NCBI GenBank assembly: GCA_963575745.1 | Contig: CAUYUJ010020541.1 | Location: forward strand, 1-64,000 | Source: Prorocentrum cordatum | Lineage: Eukaryota; Sar; Dinophyceae; Prorocentrales; Prorocentraceae | Reading direction: 5' to 3' | Length of the DNA stretch: 64,000 nt | Shown: positions 51,364 through 61,401 of the stretch, one piece after another | How positions within the stretch are numbered: position 1 is the stretch's first letter | Layout: each line of letters opens with the position of its first letter | The notes under the pieces: model-generated | Databases searched by the model: none | Told to the model about the DNA's origin: nothing | What the model saw: only the letters and a program-made list of their open reading frames with translations | Position numbers and translations under genes: made by a program

Positions 51364-52598
51364 CTGGGCGCCGGCGGTAGACCGTCAACCTTTCTTACCG
51401 CCGGGGGACTCGTAGAGCTACCTGACCATATATTATGTTCGAAAAATAGCAGAGAACGAATTGTTTTTAAGCCCGAGCTGATAGCAGATAGATCTCAGGC
51501 GTCTAGTGATATCCCATTGCTGTGCTCGGAGGAAGTAGCAGAGTACGAATCCGTTGTTCGCGTCTGCGTTCACAACAGACTCAAACGCAGCGTCTAGATG
51601 CTTCACGCCTCACAATTTCCTTCTGATTTTTCGGCCGCTCGAGTTCAGTGAAGAAATTTCACCATTATTTGGAAAAGAATCAGTCGAATACGAATAATTT
51701 TGTGAGCCTTACTCGGATAGCAGACCGAGTTCAGACCTCTCGATGCAACAGACGAACGCTCCTGATGCTTCTCGATCGGTTTCTGTGCGTACCAGCTCTG
51801 TAGCTCTCCCACGGCCCGAGTTACGTGCGAAAACCGACAGCAACTCTCAAGATGACTCGAACGATACGAATAGCTTCGCAGACCTAGCTCGAGTAGCAGA
51901 CCCATTTCAGGCCTCTGGATGCAACGGACGAAGGCGCCTGATCAGTCTGCATCGGTTTCTGTGCGTATCAGCTCTGCAGCTCCCCAAGAGCTCGAGTGAA
52001 GTTCAGAAATCCGACATCTCTGTCGAAATGACTCGAGCGATACGAACAGTCTTGCGGACCTTGCTCAAGTCGCAGACCAAGTTGAGACCTCTGCATGCGA
52101 CAGGCGGACGCGCCTGATGTCTGCGAATCGGTTTCTGTGATTACCAGCCCTGTAGCCCCTCTACAGCCCGAGTTAGGTACAGAAAACCGACAGCACCTCT
52201 CAAGATGACTCGAACAATACGACTAACTTCGCGGACCTAGCTCGAGCAGCAGACCGAGTTCAGACCTCTGGACTCAACAGACAAACGCGCCTCATGATTC
52301 TGAATCGGTTTCTGTAAGTATAGGCTCTGTAGCTCCTCCATAGCTCGAGTTATCTTGAGAAAACCGTCACTGCGTGTAAAGATGACCCGAAACGGCTGAT
52401 CCCGCCGCAGTGCTTTTTGACAGTAAAAGGTACCCGATCGAGCTGAGATCAAGACGGCGAGCGGGAATAAGATCGAATATCACGGGAAAGAATAAAACGA
52501 ATTGTTGAATTCCGAGAACAAAATTTTCCAACCGACCAAAAATCAGCAAAAGGTCCGTCGATATTTTTCTTGCCAACTAACTCTCCAGCGCGCCGGAA
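51364..52598 (-). mobile_element. HpB element with satellite array, tail missing
   Basis: Head with GGCGGTAGACCG, right arm TTACCGCCGG. Satellite units and HpB core to GCGCGCCGGAA. Confidence 0.6.
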
Positions 52599-53427
52599 CT
52601 GGGAGCCGGCAGTAAACCGTCAACCAGGTTACCACCGGGAGCCTCGTGGAGCTCTTTTCTCGTGCGGGGCTGCCCGGTAAACATTGAAGGAATCTTCTTC
52701 AAGATTTCTGTGCGAAAGAGCTCTCAAGCTCATCTGGAGCTCGAGTTAAGTGGAAAAAAACACCTTGAGTTCCAAAGAAAATCTGTCGCATACGAATAGC
52801 GATGGGGACCTAGCTCGGATAGCAGACTGTGTTCAGAGCTCTAGATGCTCCAAGCGAACGCCCCTGACAATTCGAGATCGGTTCCCGTGCGTCCTAGCTC
52901 TGCAACTCTGCTGCAGCTTCAGTTAAGCACAGAAGACCGACAGCGCCTGCAAGAAGAACTTGAAGAATACAAATAGTTTTGCGGACCTAGCTCCGGTAGC
53001 AGACCGATTTCAGACCGCTCAATCCAGAAGACGGACGCGCCTGACGATACAGAATCCTACCATGTGTGCACCAGCTCTGTAGCTATTCTGGATCGTGAGT
53101 TCAATGCAAAAACCAACAGCACTGGTCAAAATGACTCGAATTACGAACAGATTTGCGGACCTAGCTCGAGCAGAGACAAACGCGCCTCAAGATTCTGAAT
53201 GGGTTTCTGTAAGTATCAGCTCTGTAGCTGTCCGAAATATCGAGATATATACAGAAAACCGCCAACGCGTGTCAAGATGACTCGAAACGGCCGTCGGTTC
53301 CAGCAAGTCTTTTGATAGTAATATTGCAGCTACAGACCTGATAATTGAAATAGCAGACGCGGCATAACCCACTAGAGGTGAGAAAAATACCGGTTCCCAA
53401 AACGAATTTTCAAATTTTGCACAAAGA
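52599..53427 (-). mobile_element. HpC head with satellite units and HpC end
   Basis: Head CTGGGAGCCGGCAGTAA...TTACCACCGG: the two middle changes are complementary only in part. Satellite to about 53280, then HpC end to ACAAAGA. It matches the right flank of nLTR-1 and so shows that flank's original form. Confidence 0.6.
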
Positions 53428-53684
53428 CTTGGAGCCGGCGGTAAGGCGTCAACGAGGCTTTTGAGTTTGAGTCAGGGCGCGGACAGCTGTGACAGCTGAG
53501 CCCTAAGACTCCCAAATGGAGCACAGGGTAGCTAGAGAAGGCATCTCTTATCATCACACTGCCGAGCCACTGAGGCATAGGCATCGGAATAGGACGGGGA
53601 CCTCGTAGAGCTCTATTCTCGCCCAGAGCCCCTGAACATACGTGAAGGAAGCTTTTCAAGCGAGAGCCAAAAAACTCGAAAAAT
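53428..53684 (-). mobile_element. HpC element cut by a retrotransposon fragment
   Basis: Head CTTGGAGCCGGCGGTAAGGCG, insert at about 53457-53609, then ACCTCGTAGAGCTCTATTCTCGC and short HpC body. Confidence 0.6.
53457..53609 (-). mobile_element. 3' end fragment of a further non-LTR retrotransposon
   Basis: On the minus strand the segment ends with the perfect hairpin AGCTGT-C-ACAGCT, CCGCGCC and CTCAAACTCAAAAG, next to CCTCGTTGACGCC of the HpC loop. Position and layout equal the other insertions, but sequence differs from nLTR-1, 2 and 3, so a fourth lineage is likely. Confidence 0.55.
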
Positions 53685-54079
53685 GACGCCGGCGGTGAAC
53701 CGTCAACCCGGTGACCGCCGGGAACCTCGTAGAGCTCTTTTCACGCGTGAGAGAGCTCAGAGTCGGAAGAGAGAGCTTCTGGAGGCATTTCTCGAAAAAT
53801 TGAACATTCTTTTTTTCATGTCGACATGAAGTTGGTTCCCCCAAGTGTTTTGACAGTAAATGTGCGCCTACAGAGCTCCTATAAAGACGCAGAGGCCCTC
53901 ATAGTCGTTTACAGGTGCGAAAAATTTGGTTTCTCAAAATGAATTGTCAAATATCTTTCAAATCTTAGGAAAACCGACCCAAAGTTGTCACATTGTCTCT
54001 TCTTGTTGGGTCGGCCAACTAGCTCCACCCCGCGCCGGAATTCCTCTAGCTCATCGATGCCGAAGAGCTCTACGAGGTA
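53685..54079 (-). mobile_element. HpA element (395 bp), both ends present
   Basis: Head GACGCCGGCGGTGA, right arm GTGACCGCCGG, HpA/HpC body, tail GAGCTCTACGAGGTA; right flank is satellite (CTCGGTCGCATACG). Confidence 0.65.
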
Positions 54080-54694
54080 CTCGGTCGCATACGAAGAGTT
54101 TTGCGGACTTAACTCGAGTAGCAGACTCTGTTCCGAGCTCTGGATGCTTCAGCCGAACGCCCCTTTTAACTCTGGATCGCTTTCTGTGCGCACCAGCTCT
54201 GTAGCTGTGCTACAGCTCGAGTTAAGCGCAGAATACCGACAGCGTCCCTTCAGAGAACATGAGAAATACGAAAAGTGTCGTGCACCTAGCTCGAGTGGCA
54301 GACCGAGTCAGAATTCTCGATGCAACAGACGGACGCGCCTGGTGATACTGAATTGTTTTATGTGCGTACCAACTCGTAGCTCCTCTAAATCTTCCGCTAA
54401 CTATAGAAAACTGACAGCACTGGCCAAAATGACTCGAATAATACGAATGGTTTTGCAGGTCTAGCTCGAGTAGCAGACCGATTTCAGACCTCTGGATGTA
54501 GCAGACGAACGCGCCCAATAATTATGAATTGGTTTCTGCTGGTATCAGCTGTAGCTCTGAAATCTCAAGTCAAGTACAGAAAACCGTCAACGCGTGTCAA
54601 GATGACTCGGAAGACAGTCGGTTCCAGCAAGTGTTTTGATTGTAATATTGCAGCTAATCACCTGATAACTTTACTGGCAGACGCGGCATAACCC
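54080..54694 (-). repeat. Satellite units and HpC end
   Basis: Three degenerate satellite units, then HpC end (GTCGGTTCCAGCAAGTGTTTTG, GCAGACGCGGCATAACCC). Confidence 0.6.
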
Positions 54695-55190
54695 GCCTCG
54701 CTCGAGACATCCTCCAAATCTGTTCCGAAAGCGAAGGATGTTGAGCCCAGAAACAAGCAAACCGCCTGAGACATCCCCACAAAATGGCCGCGAACGAGCC
54801 CGTGCAACCACCCCTGGCGGCTCCCCTTAGGGCCGCGAGCCTGGCCACCAAAACAAGCAAACCGATCGAGAGATCCTCAAAATCTGGCCCACCTGGGGGG
54901 GTGAAAATGAGCGCCCCCCTCGAGACATCCTCCAAATCTGCTCCGAAAGCGAAGAATGTTGAGCCCAGAAACAGGCAAACCGCCTGAGACATTCCCACAA
55001 AATGGCCGCGAACGAACCCGTGCAATCATGCCTGGCGGCTCCCCTTAGGGCCACGAGCCTGGCCACCAAACCAAGCAAACCGATCGAGACAGCCTCAAAA
55101 TCTGGCCCACCTGGGGGGTGAAAATGAGAGCCTCGCTTGAGACATCCTCCAAATCTGCTCCGAAAGCGAAGGATGTTGAGCCGCGCGCCA
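54695..55190. repeat. 217-bp tandem repeat, ~2.2 copies
   Basis: Copies begin at about 54701, 54919 and 55136 with CTCGAGACATCCTCCAAATC or a variant. Period 217-218 bp is not a multiple of three, and open frames do not persist across copies, so I call no protein. It is unrelated to the satellite of HpB. Confidence 0.85.
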
Positions 55191-55649
55191 GAACAGGCGC
55201 CGGTGGTGAACCGTCAGCCTAGTCATCGCCGGAAAGTACAACTCCTTTCGCACGTAAGAGTGCTCAAAATCAGAAGAGAGAGCTTCTGGAAGCATTTCTC
55301 GAAAAAGGCAAAATTGTTTTTTTTCATGTCGACATGAAGTTGGTTCCTCCAAGTGATTTGATAGTAAAAGTGCGCCTACAGACCTCAGACTAAGACGCAG
55401 AGGCCCTCACAATCGTTTACAGGTACGAAAAATCTGCTTCCTAACAATAAATGGTCAAATATCTTTGAAATATTCGCAAAAGCAGCCAAAATGTGTCACT
55501 TTGTCCTTTCTAGTCGGGTCGACTAACTAGCTCCACCCCGCGCCGGAATTCCTCTAGCTCAGTCGTCTAAAGAAGCGAAAAATCTGGTTTCTCAAAATGA
55601 ATTGTCAAATACCTTTCAAACCTTTCAAAAAAACCATCCAAAGTTATCA
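55191..55649 (-). mobile_element. HpA elements, degenerate
   Basis: Head CAGGCGCCGGTGGTGA with damaged right arm (TCATCGCCGG). HpA/HpC body with a tail start, then a second body stretch to AGTTATCA. Confidence 0.5.
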
Positions 55650-56014
55650 CTGGGAACCGGCGGTAAACCGTCAACCAGGTTACCGCCGGACCCTCGTAGA
55701 GCTCTTTTCTGACACCGCGCTCCTCGGAACACATGAAGGAAGCTTCTGGGGCGAGGCCCGAAAACTCGAAAAAATATGTTTTTTTTCTGGTTTTTTTCTA
55801 ACGTCGGTTGCTGCAAGTGTTTTGGTAGTAATACTGTACCTACGGGCCTGGAAATTCTACAGACGCACGCGTCATAACCGATTACAGGTGCGAAAAATCT
55901 GGTTTCTCAAAATGAATTGTCAAATATCTTTTGAAATCATAGCAAAACCCACCCAAAGTTGTCACATTGTCTCTTTTGGTCGGGTCGGCCAACTAGCTCC
56001 AAACCGCCCCAGAA
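55650..56014 (-). mobile_element. HpD element, tail missing
   Basis: Head CTGGGAACCGGCGGTAA...TTACCGCCGG. HpD body to GCCCCAGAA. Confidence 0.6.
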
Positions 56015-56702
56015 CTCGGAACCGGCGGTAAACCGTCACCAGGTTACCGCTGGGGCCCTCGTAGAGCTCTTTTCTCGCACGCGCGCAGGCACGAGTGGAC
56101 GCTTGCCGGAAGCGCTCCGGGGCCAACTGCCGGACGGGCGAGGCGCCGCGAGGGTCGTGGACCGCCGTGGAGAAGCCCCTGCGGGCACCACCACCGCACA
56201 GCTTCTACTCTAAAACCCTTTAGCTCTCAGAGAGCTCTCGGGGAACATAGAAAATGGTGAGCTCAAGGTCGCGAACAGACGGCGTCGGCAGGGAGTCGCC
56301 ACAGCCAGCCTATGGAGGGAAAGGAAACGAATTCACAGACTCCAAAAATTCATGGAAAGCACGCTGGGAGAATTCGGGTCGGGAAGGCGCGGAGACCGAA
56401 GCAAAGGGTCGAGAGTAAAACGTTGAGACATCTGGAGTGACTCGAAGAACTTCCCTTAGCTAGTTGCTGGAAGCTTAAGAGTAATTGCGGGGCGCCGGAG
56501 AGCTAGTACCTCGTAGAGCTGTTCGTTATCGATGACCTAAGAGGAATTCCGGCGCGTGGGGGACCTAGTTGGTCGGCCCGACCAGAAGAGACAAAGTAAC
56601 TCGTAGAGCTTCCCTTAGCTAGTTGCTGGAAGCTTGAAGGTAATTCCGGGGCGCTGAGAGCTAGTTGGCAAGAACAATCTCGACGGCCTGTTTGGTGGGC
56701 GG
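56015..56702. mobile_element. HpD head with foreign segment, then inverted tail scraps
   Basis: Head CTCGGAACCGGCGGTAA; from about 56082 GC-rich sequence including the shared module (56177-56241), then about 200 bp unlike the Hp bodies. After 56440 inverted HpB and HpA tails alternate (AACTTCCCTTAGCTAGTTGC, TACCTCGTAGAGCTGTTCG). Confidence 0.5.
56177..56241. repeat. Shared module with CTCTCAGAGAG palindrome, copy 2
   Basis: GCGGGCACCACCACCGCACAG to TAGCTCTCAGAGAGCTCTCGGGG parallels 43867-43934. Both follow an HpD head after a short GC-rich stretch. Confidence 0.6.
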
Positions 56703-57314
56703 GTGGTGGCTTCGCGTCTCTAGGGTGGTGCGCGGAGCGCTCGGCGCCGGCTCGGGAGTTGCAGGCGCGGGGCGACCGGGCGCAGGCGCGTTTGCTCGCA
56801 GAGCACGACGTGATCTACGAGGAGGTTGTCGATACTTCCGCGTTGCAGGCGGCGGAGTGCGAGCAGAAATCGCTCTGGAAAGCGTGGCGCGCGTCCTGCC
56901 GGCGGTCTCGGCGCGCGCGGCGGGACGCGGAGTGCTTGCGACGGACGGAGGCGGCAGCCGAGCGGAACGAGCAGGTTGCAAACCGTGTGCTGCACTCCGT
57001 CGTGCCCCGCCTCCTGCTGCGCGACGCGTCGCCAGAGCGGGCTTCGGCTGGGCGCACTGCGCGGGGGGCGGCCCTCAAGAACGGGCGCGCGCAGCATGCC
57101 AGACTCCTGTGCATCTGCTGCGCCAGCGGCAGCCCAACGGCGAAGCCCCTTGCCGAAGGCGCAACAGATGCCTCATCGACGAAGCGAGACGCGCCAGCGC
57201 CATGCACCCTGCGCGCAAGGCCGCGACCGCACGCGCGCTTCCCAGGAGGAGGAGAAGGAGGAGGAGGAGGAGGAGGAGGAGCAGGAGGAGGAGGAGGAGG
57301 GGGACAGCGACGAC
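56703..57314 (+). other. GC-rich foreign segment, possible captured gene fragment
   Basis: About 610 bp with far higher GC than its surroundings, between inverted HpB core (left) and HpC body (right, ACAGGTGCGAAAAATCTG). The frame from 56759 is open and shows an A/R/E-rich helical stretch (EHDVIYEEVVD; ARRDAECLRRTEAAAERNE) that looks more coding-like than the overlapping frames, ending in a GGA/GAG repeat (57243-57300). It reads on into Hp sequence, so it is at best a fragment. I do not recognise it. Several overlapping frames are open simply because GC is high. Confidence 0.4.
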
Positions 57315-57481
57315 AGGTGCGAAAAATCTGTTTTCTGAAAATGAATTGTCAAATATCCTTGAATTTTTAGCAAAACCACCGAAAAGTTATCACTTTGTCC
57401 TTTCTGGCCGGGTCGGCCAACTAGCTTCACCCCGCGCCGGCATTCCTCTAGCTCATCGATGCCGAAGAGCTCTACGAGGTA
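57315..57481 (-). mobile_element. HpC end with complete tail
   Basis: GGTGCGAAAAATCTG, AATGAATTGTCAAATATCC, GGGTCGGCCAACTAGCTTC, tail GAGCTCTACGAGGTA. Confidence 0.65.
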
Positions 57482-57610
57482 TGACGAAGGCCACCGGCGC
57501 CGGGGCGGGACCGCGACAGGACCTGGTCCCGGATGCAGACGGGCCCCACTGCAGCGCTTCCGAAGCGCTGCCAGGAGGCCTCCACGCGTGCTTGCACGCG
57601 TGCAGGCACA
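57482..57610. other. Second GC-rich foreign segment (~129 bp)
   Basis: TGACGAAGGCCACCGGCGCC to GCGTGCAGGCACA is unlike any Hp body. It lies exactly between an HpC tail and an HpA head. Confidence 0.5.
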
Positions 57611-58342
57611 CTGGCGTCGGCAGTGAACCGTCAACCTGGTCACTGCCGCAACCTCGTAGAGCTCCTTGCACCCGTAAGAAAGCTCGCGATCGGAGCGGAA
57701 AGCTTCTGGAGGCTTTCCTGGAAAAAATTCAAATTCAGATTTTTCGGAGTCAACGTGAAGTCGGTTCCGGAAAAACAGCTAATACTAAACCTGGCTTTAC
57801 AGAGCTAAGCTGCTGAGGGAACAAAGTACCTCGTAGAGCTCTTCGGAATCGATGAGCTAGAGGAATTCCGGCGCGGGGTGGAGCTAGCAGAATGACACCA
57901 AACAATACAATTTTGACGTTTTCCGAGAAATTATCCGAGAAGCTCTCTGCTCCTATTCTGCGCACTCTTTTGCGTGCAAGAAGCTCTACGAGGTTCCCGG
58001 CGGTGACTAGGTTGAGGGTTCACCGCCAGCGCCAGTTTATATGTCAATGCTCGGCGTAAAAATCTGCTTCCTAAAACGAAGTGTCAAATATCTTTCAAAT
58101 CTGAGCAAAATCGACCCAAAGTCACCACTTTGTCCTATCTGGTCGGGTCGATCAACTAGCCCCACCCCGCGCCGGAATTCCTCTAGCTCGCGCCCGCATT
58201 CTTCTTTTTTGATACCTCGTAGAGCTCTTCGTTATCGATGGGCAAGAGGAATGCCGGTCTGGGGTGGAGCTAGTTGGTCGACCAGGCCAGAAAAGACGAT
58301 GTGATAACTTTGGGTTGGTTTTGCTAAGATTTGAAAGATATA
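57611..58342 (-). mobile_element. HpA element with nested inverted HpA
   Basis: Head CTGGCGTCGGCAGTGA...TCACTGCCGC: the A in the left arm is matched by T in the right arm, a compensatory pair. The body is cut at GGGAACAAAG by an inverted HpA and resumes TTTATATGTCAATGC. After a damaged tail an inverted tail scrap follows. Confidence 0.65.
57827..58035 (+). mobile_element. Short inverted HpA (209 bp), clean insertion
   Basis: It starts TACCTCGTAGAGCTCTTCGG and ends with hairpin CCGGCGGTGA...TTCACCGCC and GCGCCAG. The middle of the body is deleted, but both ends are intact. Flanks GGGAACAAAG and TTTATATGTC rejoin to the HpA sequence GAACAAAGTTTATATGCC, with no duplication. Confidence 0.85.
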
Positions 58343-59478
58343 CTGGGCGCCGGCGGTGAATCGTCAACCTTCTTACCGCCGGAAGACTCGTAGAGCTTCT
58401 TGACAATATATAATGTAAAAAAAAAACGATTTAGAGAACGTATAGCTTTTCAGCCCGAACGCCCCCGATGCTTCTGGATTGTCTTATGTACGAGCTCTGT
58501 AGCTCTCCTACAGCCCGAGTTCGTGCGTAAATCGACAGCACCTTTCAAGATGACTCGAACAATAGAAATAGTTGGCATACCTAGATGAGTATCAGACCGA
58601 GTTAAGACTGTCAATGCGACATGCAGATGCGTCTGATGTCTCTGAATCGATGCCTGTCATTACCAGCCCTGCAGCCACCTACAGCCCGAGTTAAGTGCAG
58701 AAAGCCGACGCACCTCTCAGGATGACTCGAACAATACGAATAGTTTCGCGCACCGAGTTTGGGCAGCAGACCGAGTTCCAAGCTCTGGATTCGACAGGCG
58801 GACGGGCCTGATGTCTCCAGATCGATGCCTGTGACTCCCAGCACTGTAACCTCCAAACAGCCCGAGTTAAGTACAGAAAACCGACAGCACCTCTCAAGAT
58901 GACTCGAACAATACGAATAGTTTCGCGAATCTAGAGCGGGCAGCAGACCGAGTTCAGAGCTCTGGATTCAACAGACGAACGCGACTGATAATTATGAATC
59001 GGTTTATGTAAGTATCAGCTATGTAGCTGTCATATAGCTCGAGTTAAGTGCAGAAAACCGAGAACGCCTCTCAAGATAACTCGAATAGTACGAATAGGTT
59101 TACGGACCTAGCTCGGCTAGCAGACCGAGTTCAGACCTCTGGATGCAACAGACGAACGCGCCTGATCATTCTGAATCGATTAGCTGTGCTTACCAGCTCT
59201 GTAGCTGTCCTCTATCTCGAGTTAAGTAAAAAAATACCGACAACGCGTATCAAGATGACTCGAAACGGCCGATCCCGCCAGTGTGCTTTTTGACAGTAAA
59301 AAATATCCGATCGAGCTGAGATCAAGATGGCGAGCGGGAATAAGATCGAACATCACGGGAAAAAATACTAGAGCTCAAACGAATTGAGGAATTTCGAGAA
59401 CAAAATTTTCAACCGACCAAAAGTCACCAAAAGGTCCGTCTAGATTTTCTTGCCAACTAGCTCTCCAGCGCGCCGGAA
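58343..59478 (-). mobile_element. HpB element with satellite array, tail missing
   Basis: Head with GGTGA/TTACC (one pair mismatched), five satellite units, HpB core to GCGCGCCGGAA. Confidence 0.6.
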
Positions 59479-59867
59479 CTGGGAGCCGGCGGTAAACCGT
59501 CAAGCAGGTTACCGCCAGAACTCTCATAGAGCTCTGAATAGACCAAGTTCGCTCCCAGATAACAGTAGCAAATCGCTTCTCATAAAACAAAAACATGTTG
59601 TTTTCGGTGTTACACAATGTTGGTTCCCCCTAGTCTTTTAATCGAAATAATACAGCTAGAGCCCTCAGCATTGCACCATCGAAAGCGCCATGATTCACTG
59701 CATATAATAAATTCGAATTCTCGAAACGAATTTCAAAATCTCTCGCAATCTTTGAAAAACCGACCCGAGGTCACCACATTGTCCGCCCGGGCCGGGTTGG
59801 CCAACTTGGTAGCGTCCAAAACCCGGAGAGCGAAGACACCCTTTGGGGACGGGAAATCTGTCCTGGA
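59479..59867 (-). mobile_element. HpC head, body and 29-base module
   Basis: Perfect head; diverged HpC body; at 59805-59833 the 29-base module identical to 43414-43442, then 34 bp ending TCCTGGA before the next head. Confidence 0.55.
59805..59833. repeat. 29-base shared module, copy 2
   Basis: Same sequence as 43414-43442, again preceded by A. Here it extends a further 34 bp. Confidence 0.6.
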
Positions 59868-60186
59868 CTGGGAGCCGGCGGTAAACCGTCAATCAGGTTA
59901 CCGCCGGGACCCTCGTAGAGCTCTTTTCTGATGAAGGAAGCTTCTGGGGCGAGGCCCAAAGTACTAGAAAAATTACGTTTTGCGATTTTTATCTGTCGTC
60001 GGTTGCTCCAAGTGTTTTGGTAGTAATACTGTACCTACGGGCCTGGAAACTTTACAGGTGCACGCGTCATAGCCCATTACAGGTGCGAAAAATCTAGTTT
60101 CTCTAAACGAATTGCCAAATATCTTTCAAATCTTCGCAAAACCGACCCAAAGTCACCACTTTATCTCTTAAGGCCGGTTCGACCAA
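59868..60186 (-). mobile_element. HpD/HpC element, tail missing
   Basis: Head CTGGGAGCCGGCGGTAA...TTACCGCCGG, body to GGTTCGACCAA. Confidence 0.6.
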
Positions 60187-61338
60187 CTGGGCGCCGGCGG
60201 TAAACCGTCAACCTTTCTTACCGCCGGGGGACTCGTAGAGCTTGCTGACAACATATAATGTCGAAAAAAATTACACCGAAAAAAAATAGTTGTTCAGCCC
60301 AAGCAATTTCAGACCTCTCGGATGCAACAACCGAACGGCCCCGATGCTTCTGGAGCGTCTTCTGTACGAGCTCAGTGGCCCTCCTACAGCCCGAGTTACG
60401 TGCGTGAATCGACAGCACCTCTCAAGATGACTCGAGCAATACGAATAGTTTGGCAAACCTAGCTCGACTATCAGACCGAGTTCAGACCTCTGCATGCGAC
60501 AGGCGGACGCGTCTGATGTCTCTGAATCGATTCCTGTGATTACCAGCCCTGCAGCCCCCCCTACAGCCCGAGTTAAGTGCAGGAAACCGACAGCACCTCT
60601 CAGGATGACTCGAACAATACGAATAGTGCCGCGGACCTAGTTCGGGCAGCAGACAGAGTTCAGAGCTCTGGATTCGAAAGGCGGACGCGCCTGATGTCTC
60701 CGAAACGATTCCAGTGATTACCAGCCATGCAGCCCCCCTACAGCCCGAGTTAAGTGCAGAGAACTGACAGCATCTCTCAAGATGACTCGAACAATACGAA
60801 TAGTTTGCGATTCTAGATCGGGCAGCAGACCGAGTTCAGAGCTCTGGATTCGACAGACAACGGCCACTGATGATTCTGAACCAGATTCTGTACGCATCAG
60901 CTCTGTAGCTGTCCTGTAGCTCGAGTGAAGTACAAAAAACCGAGATCGCCTGTCAAGATGACTCGAATAATACGAATAGGTTTGCGGACCTAGCTCGGCC
61001 AGCAGGCCGAGTTCAGACCTCTGGGTTCGACAGGCGAACGCGCCTGATCATTCTGAATCGATTAGCTGTGCTTACCAGCTCTGTAGCTGTCCTAAAGCTC
61101 GAGTTATCTTGAGAAAACCGTCACCGCGTGACAAGATGACCCGAAACGGGCGATCCCGCCGCAGTGCTTTTTGGCAGTAAAAGGTACCCGATCGAGCTGA
61201 GATCGAGATGACGAGCGGGAATAAGATCGAATATCACGGGAAAAAATACTAGAGCTCTAACGAATGGTTGAATTTCGAGAACAAAATTTTCAACCGACCA
61301 AAAGTCCTCAAAATGTCCGTCGAGATTTTCCTTGCCAG
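60187..61338 (-). mobile_element. HpB element with satellite array, tail missing
   Basis: Perfect head, five satellite units with CCCTGCAGCCCCCCTACAGCC variants of the inner stem, HpB core to CTTGCCAG. Confidence 0.65.
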
Positions 61339-61401
61339 CTGGCGCCGGCGGTGAACCGTCAGCCTGGTTTTTTGGGTTTTCGGACCGATGCTCCAGCTGG
61401 G

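Noticed and set aside
54654-55352. Open frames in the 217-bp tandem repeat
   Set aside because: The period is not a multiple of three and the frames end or change between copies.
56665-57816. A 383-codon plus-strand gene across the GC-rich segment
   Set aside because: It begins in HpB core, crosses the foreign segment and ends in HpA sequence, so it joins unrelated modules. Overlapping open frames exist on both strands because GC is high.
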